Part shown: positions 1-5,312 of the stretch, piece by piece
Layout of the letters: every line of letters begins with the position of its first letter
Position numbering within the stretch: the stretch's first letter is position 1
Origin: an uncultured Clostridia bacterium
Lineage (GTDB): Bacteria > Bacillota > Clostridia > Oscillospirales > CAG-272
Direction: 5' to 3'
Assembly (NCBI GenBank): GCA_905235755.1
Contig: CAJONA010000066.1
Span: 1 to 6,630 of the forward strand
DNA: 6,630 nucleotides
Made by a program: the position numbers and the translations under genes
Notes under the pieces: generated by a model
What the model saw: the letters and a program-made list of their open reading frames with translations, nothing else
What the model was told of the DNA's origin: nothing
Database searches by the model: none

Positions 1-118
1 TATCATAAATCATTGCGCGATGCGTGCAAAATGAGCGAGTCTGTACAAAATATATCTGCCGGAGAGCCGCATTGTTCACACTATGCCTTTGCGCTTACGG
101 TTTGATGAGCAATTGACC
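1..118. other. gene-free left edge, nothing recognised
   Basis: I see no convincing coding sequence, tRNA or terminator here. Short open frames cross the stretch on both strands, but they encode arginine- and serine-rich, low-complexity peptides without a domain and run on into the hairpin array to the right, so they look like by-products of the repeats. The stretch may be the outer part of the same dispersed intergenic element, or degenerate spacer. Confidence 0.4.
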
Positions 119-175
119 TCGGCGATATGTCGAACCGGATGCGCTTGCGCACCGGAAGCGACACGAAATCGCCGA
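119..175. repeat. long interrupted hairpin (first of the array)
   Basis: Read directly, the sequence folds as nested arms: tcggcgat (119-126) with atcgccga (168-175), tgtcg (128-132) with cgaca (159-163), ccgg (135-138) with ccgg (152-155), and tgcg (140-143) with cgca (148-151) around a cttg tetraloop. That gives about 21 base pairs in 57 nt, interrupted only by small internal loops and a one-base bulge. This much nested pairing is unlikely by chance and suggests a structured RNA or a dispersed palindromic repeat. It is not followed by a T-run, so it is not a simple terminator. Confidence 0.6.
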
Positions 176-206
176 ATATCAGCAACCCGCCCAAGCGTTC
201 TTTTTC

Positions 207-239
207 GTACTTTTTCTTTCGCGCTGAAAGAAAAAGTAC
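207..239. repeat. perfect 14-bp inverted repeat, 5-nt loop
   Basis: gtactttttctttc (207-220) is exactly complementary to gaaagaaaaagtac (226-239) around the loop gcgct. The arms are pyrimidine-rich on one side and purine-rich on the other, and related caagaaaag motifs recur at 300 and 361. It is followed by a smaller gcgc-cgag-gcgc stem-loop at 251-262. The form resembles dispersed intergenic palindromes. Calling it a multi-copy genomic repeat is inference, because only one window is visible. Confidence 0.65.
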
Positions 240-272
240 ATAAGCCCTTCGCGCCGAGGCGCGGAAAAGATG

Positions 273-323
273 GGCGCGCACGGCGCTTTCTTGAGCGTAC
301 AAGAAAAGAACACCGTGTGCGCC
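273..323. repeat. two-tier hairpin with 11-bp outer stem
   Basis: The outer stem pairs ggcgcgcacgg (273-283) with ccgtgtgcgcc (313-323), 11 pairs including one G-U type pair. The inner stem pairs tttcttg (287-293) with caagaaa (300-306) around agcgta. The inner purine arm caagaaaagaac matches 11 of 12 bases of caagaaaagtac at 361-372, tying this hairpin to its neighbours as one degenerate repeat family. Confidence 0.6.
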
Positions 324-329
324 GATGCG

Positions 330-400
330 GCGCGAGAAAAAACGATTTTTCTTGCAGAAGCAAGAAAAGTACATTCGCCTGCGCTGCCGCGCGAGAAAAA
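330..400. repeat. repeat unit with 9-bp hairpin and flanking 12-mer direct repeats
   Basis: The core is a perfect stem, ttttcttgc (347-355) with gcaagaaaa (360-368), around an agaa loop. It is bracketed by an exact direct repeat, gcgcgagaaaaa, at 330-341 and 389-400, 59 nt apart. An outer gcggc (327-331) / gccgc (386-390) pairing is possible. The spacing matches the 61-nt distance between the caagaaaag motifs at 300 and 361, so the stretch behaves as a degenerate tandem repeat of about 60 nt. Confidence 0.55.
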
Positions 401-412
401 CAGCGGCGCGCA

Positions 413-440
413 AAAAAAGCACTCCGCGGAGTGCTTTTTT
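413..440. terminator. bidirectional rho-independent terminator after the reductase gene
   Basis: This is a perfect 28-nt palindrome centred between 426 and 427. It has a GC-rich core (gcactccgcggagtgc) with an A-run on the left (412-418) and a T-run on the right (435-440), so either strand gives a stem followed by U residues. It begins 7 nt past the stop codon of the minus-strand reductase gene and should end that transcript. It would equally stop any plus-strand transcript coming through the hairpin array. Confidence 0.85.
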
Positions 441-446
441 ATCTTT

Positions 447-1181
447 TCATATCACAAAGCCGCCATCGACGCGCAGCACCTCGCCGGTGATGAAGTCCGC
501 GCCGTCGCCCGCAAGAAACGCGACGGCTTTCGCCGCGTCCTCGGGCGTTCCTATCCGTCCGAGCGGCGTTTGCTCGCGCAGATCAGCCATCGTCGCCTTG
601 TCGTAGCACGCGTTCATATCCGTATCTATCACGCCGGGCGCGACGCAATTGACGGTGATATTTGACGGTGCGAGTTCTTTCGCCAGCGCCTTTGTGAGCC
701 CGATGACCGCCGCTTTTGACGCCGAATACAGCGCCTCGCACGACGAGCCGACGATCCCCCACATCGACGAGATGTTGATTATCTTCCCGCCGCCTGCGGC
801 TATCATTATCTTCGCCGCCTCGCGCGCGCACACGGCGCTCCCCCAGACGTTTGTATCGAACACGCGCGTGTAGTCCTCGCGCGTCATATCGGTGAAAAGC
901 CCGCTTTCGCTGACACCGGCGTTGTTGACGAGCACGCCCACGCCGCCGAGTTCCATTTCGGCGAACGCAAGCATACGTCTGACTTCGCTTTCGTCCGCAA
1001 CGTCGGCGCAAAATTTCACGCACTTTACGCCGTAGTCGCGGCAAAGCGCAAGCGTCGCGTCTGCCGCCGAATCGCTTGATCTGTAATTTATCAGCACGTC
1101 AAAGCCCGCTTTTGCGAGTTCGACAGCGCACGCGCGGCCGATGCCTCGGGACGCACCCGTTATGACAGCACTTTTTTTCAT
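447..1181 (-). CDS. fabG: FabG-like short-chain dehydrogenase/reductase (3-oxoacyl-ACP reductase family; possibly EF-P 5-aminopentanone reductase, YmfI type)
   Basis: This is a 244-residue cytosolic NAD(P)H-dependent reductase of the classical SDR family, of usual FabG length. Visible motifs are the cofactor loop TGASRGIG (residues 8-15), NNAG (86-89), the catalytic tetrad N111, S139, Y152 and K156 (YSASK), and the APGVIDTDM segment (181-189) with the C-terminal VDGGFVI. R12 and R34 would favour NADPH. FabG reduces 3-oxoacyl-ACP in fatty-acid synthesis, but no other fab gene is near. The ISSMWG..GSSCE signature before the active Tyr reminds me of the Firmicutes YmfI branch, which reduces the 5-aminopentanone group on translation factor EF-P; that assignment is from memory and uncertain. 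The start is supported by agaggt, with GAGG at 1188-1191 and a 6-nt gap to ATG. The gene lies 42 nt behind purA and ends at the palindromic terminator. Confidence 0.9.
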   Translation of the reverse strand: MKKSAVITGASRGIGRACAVELAKAGFDVLINYRSSDSAADATLALCRDYGVKCVKFCADVADESEVRRMLAFAEMELGGVGVLVNNAGVSESGLFTDMTREDYTRVFDTNVWGSAVCAREAAKIMIAAGGGKIINISSMWGIVGSSCEALYSASKAAVIGLTKALAKELAPSNITVNCVAPGVIDTDMNACYDKATMADLREQTPLGRIGTPEDAAKAVAFLAGDGADFITGEVLRVDGGFVI

Positions 1182-1196
1182 ATCATACCTCTTTTC

Positions 1197-1218
1197 AAAA
1201 AAGCCGCCGAGCGGCGGC
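1197..1218 (-). terminator. rho-independent terminator of purA
   Basis: Read on the minus strand, a perfect gccgcc/ggcggc stem (1203-1218) with a 4-nt loop is followed by six T residues (complement of 1197-1202). It starts 5 nt after the purA stop. The T-run ends only 5 nt before the GAGG ribosome binding site of the reductase, so there is no room for a promoter between them. The reductase must be read by read-through of this terminator or from a promoter inside purA. Confidence 0.8.
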
Positions 1219-1223
1219 CTTTT

Positions 1224-2498
1224 TCACATTTCTATGCAAGCGTCTCTTTCGGGACCTACGGTCACGTATTTTATCTTGCAACCGACGGCTTTTTCTATGA
1301 ATTTGACGTAATCGAGCGCTTCTTTCGGAAGCTCCGACGCTTTGCGGCATTTCGAGATGTCGCTTCTCCAACCGTCGAGATATTCGATCACCGGTTTTGC
1401 TCTGTTCAGGCGTCCGCCCGTCGGAAAGACGGTCGTCCTTTCGCCGTCCACATCGTACGCCACGCATACGGGTATTTTCTTCATATATGAGATCGTGTCG
1501 AGCTTTGTGAGAGTCAGCTCGTCGGCTCCCTGCACCTTCACGCCGTAGCTCGAAGCGACGACGTCAAACGGCCCTACCCTGCGCGGTCTGCCCGTAGCGG
1601 CGCCGTATTCCTGCCCCGCCTGACGGAGTTCCTCCGCTTCGTCGCCGAACATCTCGCAGGTGAACGGTCCTTCGCCGACGCACGTCGAATACGCCTTCAT
1701 TATGCCGAGCGTGTAGTCTACTTTGTACCCCGGAATGCCCGCGCCTATCGGCGCGTACGCCGATATGACGTTTGACGACGATGTATACGGATAAATGCCG
1801 AAATCTATGTCGCGCAGCGCGCCGAGCTGCGCTTCGAACATTATGTTCTTGCCGCTTTTCGCCGCGTTGCCGAGATATTCGGTAACGTCGCATACGTACG
1901 GCTTGATCTCGTCGCCGTATTTTTTCAGCCAATCCATTATCTCATCTGTCGTGTTCGGCTCTGCGCCGTAAACGCCTTTGAAGATGAGATTTTTATATTC
2001 GAGCAGGTCGCTCACCTTTTCTTTCAGCACGTCGTCCGGCTCGAAAAGGTCGCCCATGCGTATTCCCTTTTTCATATATTTGTCGCCGTACACGGGCGAT
2101 ATCCCGCGGCGCGTCGAACCGTACTTCTTGTCGGCAAGGCGCTCTTCTTCGAGAATGTCCGTCCTCACGTGATACGGCATACAGATCACGGCTCTGTCGC
2201 TGATCTTGAGATTTTTCGGCGTTATATCGACGCCGCGCTCGCGCAGTCTGCCGATCTCGCCGACAAGATGCGCTATATCGACGACCATTCCGTTTCCCAT
2301 GACGTTGACGACATCCTTGCGGAACACGCCGCACGGAAGCAAATTCAGTATGAACTTGCCCATATCGTTGACGACGGTATGGCCCGCGTTGTTTCCGCCT
2401 TGATAGCGAACGACTATGTCGCTAATTTCGGAAAGCATATCTACCATCTTGCCCTTGCCTTCGTCTCCCCAGTTTATTCCTACAACAGCTCTAAGCAT
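1224..2498 (-). CDS. purA: adenylosuccinate synthetase
   Basis: The 424-residue protein, of usual family length, catalyses IMP + aspartate + GTP to adenylosuccinate + GDP + phosphate, the first committed step from IMP to AMP, in the cytosol. The sequence shows the N-terminal phosphate loop WGDEGKGK (10-17) with the catalytic Asp D12, NNAGHT with catalytic H40 (36-41), the IMP-binding stretch GSTRRGISP (127-135), the TGRPRR loop (302-307), KLD (332-334, base-binding region) and a C-terminal GPERD (415-419). Some usual blocks are altered: FEAQLGALRDID (221-232) stands where many members have FEGAQG.LLDID, and GSTRRGI replaces GTTGRGI. This suggests a divergent clostridial-type subfamily rather than a defect. 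The start at 2498 gives the canonical MLRAVVGINWGDEGKG opening and a GGAG site 6 nt upstream. An in-frame ATG 18 codons earlier lacks family similarity. Confidence 0.96.
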   Translation of the reverse strand: MLRAVVGINWGDEGKGKMVDMLSEISDIVVRYQGGNNAGHTVVNDMGKFILNLLPCGVFRKDVVNVMGNGMVVDIAHLVGEIGRLRERGVDITPKNLKISDRAVICMPYHVRTDILEEERLADKKYGSTRRGISPVYGDKYMKKGIRMGDLFEPDDVLKEKVSDLLEYKNLIFKGVYGAEPNTTDEIMDWLKKYGDEIKPYVCDVTEYLGNAAKSGKNIMFEAQLGALRDIDFGIYPYTSSSNVISAYAPIGAGIPGYKVDYTLGIMKAYSTCVGEGPFTCEMFGDEAEELRQAGQEYGAATGRPRRVGPFDVVASSYGVKVQGADELTLTKLDTISYMKKIPVCVAYDVDGERTTVFPTGGRLNRAKPVIEYLDGWRSDISKCRKASELPKEALDYVKFIEKAVGCKIKYVTVGPERDACIEM

Positions 2499-2504
2499 AT
2501 TACA

Positions 2505-2508
2505 CTCC
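2505..2508 (-). promoter_or_regulatory. purA ribosome binding site that fixes the start
   Basis: Read on the minus strand, cggagtgtaat precedes the ATG at 2498, placing GGAG 6 nt upstream. The upstream in-frame ATG at 2552 would lie at the predicted transcription start and inside a stem-loop, so it could not be used from the proximal promoter. Confidence 0.8.
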
Positions 2509-2511
2509 GAA

Positions 2512-2553
2512 AGATCCGCATGGGATCTGAAATAGCGCCGATTTATCGGCACT
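2512..2553 (-). promoter_or_regulatory. purA leader with two stem-loops
   Basis: On the minus strand, the first stem (agtgccga/tcggcgct, forward 2534-2553) has one G-U type pair and a 4-nt loop, and would sit at the very 5' end of the transcript from the proximal promoter. The second is a perfect 6-bp stem, agatcc/ggatct (2512-2528), with a 5-nt loop that ends 3 nt before the GGAG site. The first may protect the mRNA 5' end; the second could influence ribosome access. No T-run follows either stem, so they are not terminators. Any role is inference. Confidence 0.5.
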
Positions 2554-2558
2554 GTTTA

Positions 2559-2587
2559 ATTCTAACACAAAAAGAACGATTTGTATA
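2559..2587 (-). promoter_or_regulatory. proximal purA promoter (extended -10)
   Basis: On the minus strand, TAGAAT (2559-2564, 5 of 6 to TATAAT) is preceded by TGT, an extended -10 TGn motif. A TATACA hexamer (2582-2587, 4 of 6 to TTGACA) lies 17 nt upstream. Transcription should start near 2552 and give a leader of about 54 nt. Confidence 0.55.
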
Positions 2588-2596
2588 TACATTTTT

Positions 2597-2635
2597 TAAA
2601 ATTCGGCATTTTATTTAATGAATTACCGAATTATA
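2597..2635. promoter_or_regulatory. imperfect 15-bp dyad with CCGAAT/ATTCGG cores, possible operator
   Basis: The arms taaaattcggcattt (2597-2611) and aattaccgaattata (2621-2635) are inverted copies matching at 12 of 15 positions, with 9 nt between. The dyad lies just upstream of the proximal purA -35 box and between the two divergent transcription units. The right arm, attaccgaattat, fits the Bacillus PurR PurBox consensus AWWWCCGAACWWT at 12 of 13 places and the left arm at about 11 of 13 in reverse complement. However, the boxes face outward, the reverse of the order I recall in the B. subtilis pur operator, and AT-rich DNA matches W positions easily. It is a candidate regulatory site only. 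Confidence 0.4.
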
Positions 2636-2651
2636 CCTATATATTATATTT

Positions 2652-2680
2652 ATATTAACGATAACGGCGCCAACTTTCAA
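2652..2680 (-). promoter_or_regulatory. alternative distal purA promoter
   Basis: On the minus strand, TTGAAA (2675-2680, 5 of 6) and TAATAT (2652-2657, 4 of 6) are separated by 17 nt. If used, the transcript would start near 2645 and pass through the dyad at 2597-2635, which could then act as a roadblock operator. It overlaps the region upstream of the divergent promoter. Confidence 0.35.
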
Positions 2681-2687
2681 AATCCAC

Positions 2688-2716
2688 TTGACTTTGAGCG
2701 GCGAAAATGGTAAATT
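2688..2716 (+). promoter_or_regulatory. promoter of the NYN-pepF-dehydrogenase cluster
   Basis: TTGACT (2688-2693, 5 of 6 to TTGACA) and TAAATT (2711-2716, 4 of 6 to TATAAT) lie exactly 17 nt apart. The predicted start near 2723 falls within or just before the ribosome binding site region, giving a short leader. It is the only good plus-strand promoter found ahead of the three tightly packed genes. Confidence 0.55.
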
Positions 2717-2727
2717 TATCTATGGAA

Positions 2728-2736
2728 AGGGGGTGA
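2728..2736 (+). promoter_or_regulatory. strong ribosome binding site of the NYN gene
   Basis: The run agggggtga lies 4 nt before the ATG at 2741 and is a near-ideal complement to the 3' end of 16S rRNA. It fixes this start. Confidence 0.75.
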
Positions 2737-2740
2737 AAAA

Positions 2741-3511
2741 ATGGGACTGTTCAAAAAGAAAACAAACAAACCGAGCTGCATCGCATTCGTCGATTACGAG
2801 CATTGGTACATTTCACTCGATAAGTTTTACTCGGTAAAGCCAGACGTTCGCGCATGGGCCGACGAACTTTGGAAAAAATATGACGTCGAGGAGATTGCGA
2901 TATTCGCCGATTTCTCAAATCCTTCGCTCAGAGCCGAGCTCGACCGGCTCAGAGACGTCACGAGTTTTATCTTCGACACGAAAAACTCAAGCGAACATTA
3001 TCAAAAAGACTTTACCGATTTTATATTGCTCGATTATATTTACCGAAAGGCAATAACTCAAAAAGATATCGACACATTCATAATTTTTACAGGGGACGGA
3101 CATTTTAAGTCCGTGGTTCGTTTTTTGAAAAACGAATGTCATAAAGATGTCGGGATATACGGCATCACCGGAGCGACAAATTCGCAGCTCAAACAAAGCG
3201 CGTCGTGGTCGAAAGAGATCCCGTCGGACACGGAGATATATCATTCGTATATGAAGATGATAGTCGACAATTTCAATTATCTCACCGTGCACCGCGAGTT
3301 CGGCGAAAAATCGACAAAAGACAAGATCGTCGAGCGCGTGTGCGCGAAAAACAGCGTGAGCAAGAAAGCGATCTCAAAGGCGCTCGATCAGATGATCGAA
3401 CGCGGGTATGTCTATCGCACGACGGTGCTGAATGAAAACGGCAAACACATACAGACGCTGAAACCGAACTGGGAGCTGATGGCGCGCGACGGCCTTTGGA
3501 TCCAACCGTAA
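2741..3511 (+). CDS. NYN-domain (PIN-like) protein with C-terminal winged helix
   Basis: The 256-residue protein has no signal peptide or membrane segment. Residues 12-160 read as a NYN/LabA-type PIN-like nuclease fold: FVDYEH with D18 at the end of the first strand, an acidic helix FTDFILLDYI with D93 and D98, and FTGDGHF (116-122) with D119. These acidic residues would bind the metal in a ribonuclease site. The common second aspartate of the S/T-GD-x-D-F motif is His121 here, which may alter or lower activity, though I recall GDGHF in some clostridial relatives. Residues ~188-245 (STKDKIVERV..., SKKAISKALDQMIERGYVY) look like a winged helix for RNA or DNA binding. It has its own promoter and strong ribosome binding site and heads the cluster, 21 nt before pepF. 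It is probably an RNA-processing or regulatory nuclease; substrate unknown. Confidence 0.8.
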   Translation: MGLFKKKTNKPSCIAFVDYEHWYISLDKFYSVKPDVRAWADELWKKYDVEEIAIFADFSNPSLRAELDRLRDVTSFIFDTKNSSEHYQKDFTDFILLDYIYRKAITQKDIDTFIIFTGDGHFKSVVRFLKNECHKDVGIYGITGATNSQLKQSASWSKEIPSDTEIYHSYMKMIVDNFNYLTVHREFGEKSTKDKIVERVCAKNSVSKKAISKALDQMIERGYVYRTTVLNENGKHIQTLKPNWELMARDGLWIQP

Positions 3512-3532
3512 CAAATTTTTAAGGAGCATAAT

Positions 3533-5311
3533 ATGAAAAACAGAAACGAAATATCAAGTGAATTCAAATGGGATTTTACACCTATGTTTGAAAGCGACGC
3601 CGCATGGGAAGCGGCATATGACGACGCGAAAAGCAAGATAGCGGAAGTGTCCGCGCTCGCCGGGACGCTTACCGAAAGCGCCGCGTCGCTAAAAGCCGCG
3701 CTCGACAAAATATACGCTCTCGCCGAAAAGATCGAACTTATATACATCTACGCGCATCTGCATAAAGACACCGACAACGGTAATTCTTTGTATCAGGCGA
3801 TGGACGCAAAGGCGATGAGCCTCTACGTGAATTTCAGCATGGCGACGTCGTTCGTCGATCCCGAAATACTCGCAACAGACGAAAAGAAGCTCTGCGAGCT
3901 CATTGAAGATCCGTCTCTTAAAGATTACAAGCATATTTTGCAGAACACGAACCGCGCGCGTCCGCATACGCTCGACGCAAAGACCGAGCAGATCCTCGCC
4001 ATGCTCGGCGAGGCGGCTCAAACGCCGTCGAACGCCTTCGACATGCTCGAAGCTGTCGATATGACATTCCCCGATACGACGGGTGAGGACGGCAAGCCCG
4101 CGCCGCTCTCTCACGGCGCGTACCGCGTATATCTCGAAAGCTCGAACAGAGCTGTCCGCCGTGAAGCGTATGAAAAATACTTCGGCGAATTCAAAAAGCA
4201 CATCAATACGATAACGGCGCTGTACAGCGGCTCTGTCAAGCAGGACACGTTCTTCTCGCGCGTCAAGAATTTCCCGAGTTCGTGCGAAGCGGCGCTTTTC
4301 GGCTCGAACGTTCCGCTTTCCGTGTACGACTCGCTCGTCGAGGCCGTTCACGACGGTCTGCCTACGATGAAAGAATACATCGAAACGCGCAAAAAGCTCC
4401 TCGGGCTCGACGAGGTGCATATGTACGACTTGTACTGCCCGATGATAAAGAGCGTCGATATGAGATCGACGTATGAAGAAGCGAAAGAACTCGTCAAAAA
4501 GGCGTGCGCGCCGATGGGCGAAGAGTACGTTTCCCTGCTCGAACGCGCGTATGACGAACGCTGGATAGACGTTTACGAAAACCCCGGCAAGACGACGGGC
4601 GCGTTCTCGTGCGGCGTGTACGGCGTGCATCCGTACGTTCTGCTCAACTTCTCCGGCGCGCTCGATGACGCGTTCACGCTCGCGCACGAGCTCGGCCACT
4701 CGATGCACTCGTATTTCTCATCGCGCGAAAATTCGTACGCGAACAGCGAGTACAAGATATTCTGCGCCGAGGTCGCGTCAACGGTGAACGAAGTCATGCT
4801 CGTGAAATATCTGCTTGGCGTCGAAACGGACAAGGCGCGCCGCGCCGCTCTGCTGAATCACCTGCTCGAAAGCTTCCGCACGACCGTGTTCCGCCAAACG
4901 CTGTTTGCGGAATTCGAGCGCAAGGCGCACGAGATGGACGAGGCGGGCGTTCCGCTCACGGTCGAGTCGCTGAACGGTCTATACCGCGAACTCAACCTGC
5001 TCTATTACGACGGCGCAGTCGTCGACGACATCCACGACATAGAGTGGGCGCGCATACCGCATTTCTATAACGCGTTCTACGTCTATCAGTACGCGACGGG
5101 CTTTTGCAGCGCTGTGAAAATAGCGAACGATATCCTGACGAGCGGCGACGCGACAAACTATCTGAAATTCCTTTCGACCGGCGGCAGCGATTACTCGATC
5201 GAAGAACTCAAAATAGCGGGCGTCGACCTCACAAAGCCCGAAACGGTGCGCTCGTCGCTCAAAGTCTTCGACGAGACGCTGAAAGAATTCAAAGAGCTCG
5301 TCGGTGCGTAA
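3533..5311 (+). CDS. pepF: oligoendopeptidase F (M3B metallopeptidase)
   Basis: The 592-residue cytosolic zinc peptidase, of full family length, cleaves short peptides internally and takes part in peptide turnover. The N-terminus (EISSEFKWDFTPMF, 6-19) is typical of PepF. A helical N-terminal oligopeptidase-F domain runs to about 190 and the M3 catalytic domain from about 200 to 585. The zinc site is HELGH (385-389), with H385 and H389 as ligands, E386 as catalytic base, and E413 in FCAEVAS as third ligand. The C-terminal HFYNAFYVYQYATG (510-523) is the conserved substrate/transition-state tyrosine region. No signal peptide is seen. AAGGAG (3521-3526) supports the ATG at 3533. The stop is 1 nt before the ATG of the next gene, pointing to translational coupling. 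Codons are strongly XCG-rich, as in purA. No missing residue or truncation is apparent. Confidence 0.95.
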   Translation: MKNRNEISSEFKWDFTPMFESDAAWEAAYDDAKSKIAEVSALAGTLTESAASLKAALDKIYALAEKIELIYIYAHLHKDTDNGNSLYQAMDAKAMSLYVNFSMATSFVDPEILATDEKKLCELIEDPSLKDYKHILQNTNRARPHTLDAKTEQILAMLGEAAQTPSNAFDMLEAVDMTFPDTTGEDGKPAPLSHGAYRVYLESSNRAVRREAYEKYFGEFKKHINTITALYSGSVKQDTFFSRVKNFPSSCEAALFGSNVPLSVYDSLVEAVHDGLPTMKEYIETRKKLLGLDEVHMYDLYCPMIKSVDMRSTYEEAKELVKKACAPMGEEYVSLLERAYDERWIDVYENPGKTTGAFSCGVYGVHPYVLLNFSGALDDAFTLAHELGHSMHSYFSSRENSYANSEYKIFCAEVASTVNEVMLVKYLLGVETDKARRAALLNHLLESFRTTVFRQTLFAEFERKAHEMDEAGVPLTVESLNGLYRELNLLYYDGAVVDDIHDIEWARIPHFYNAFYVYQYATGFCSAVKIANDILTSGDATNYLKFLSTGGSDYSIEELKIAGVDLTKPETVRSSLKVFDETLKEFKELVGA

Positions 5312-5312
5312 A

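Noticed and set aside
119..411. CRISPR array or tRNA cluster as an explanation for the left-end repeats
   Set aside because: The repeats are degenerate, are themselves hairpins, and lack uniform spacers; no cloverleaf or TΨC-like GGTTCGAATCC block is present.
81..422. Open frame of 113 codons on the minus strand, and overlapping plus-strand frames, across the left-end hairpin array
   Set aside because: The products are arginine-, serine- and phenylalanine-rich without a domain, every frame is similarly open, and the DNA is accounted for by repeats and hairpins.
2499..2552. An 18-codon N-terminal extension of PurA from the ATG at 2552
   Set aside because: The extra residues have no family counterpart, the codons overlap the leader stem-loops and the predicted transcription start, and the internal ATG has a proper GGAG site.
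2169..2618. A 149-codon plus-strand frame antisense to the purA start
   Set aside because: No domain and no ribosome binding site; it runs through the purA promoter and leader.
3689..4708. A 339-codon open frame antisense to pepF
   Set aside because: It is an Arg/Val/Glu-rich mirror of XCG-rich pepF codons, with no ribosome binding site or recognisable domain, and pepF itself is intact and certain.
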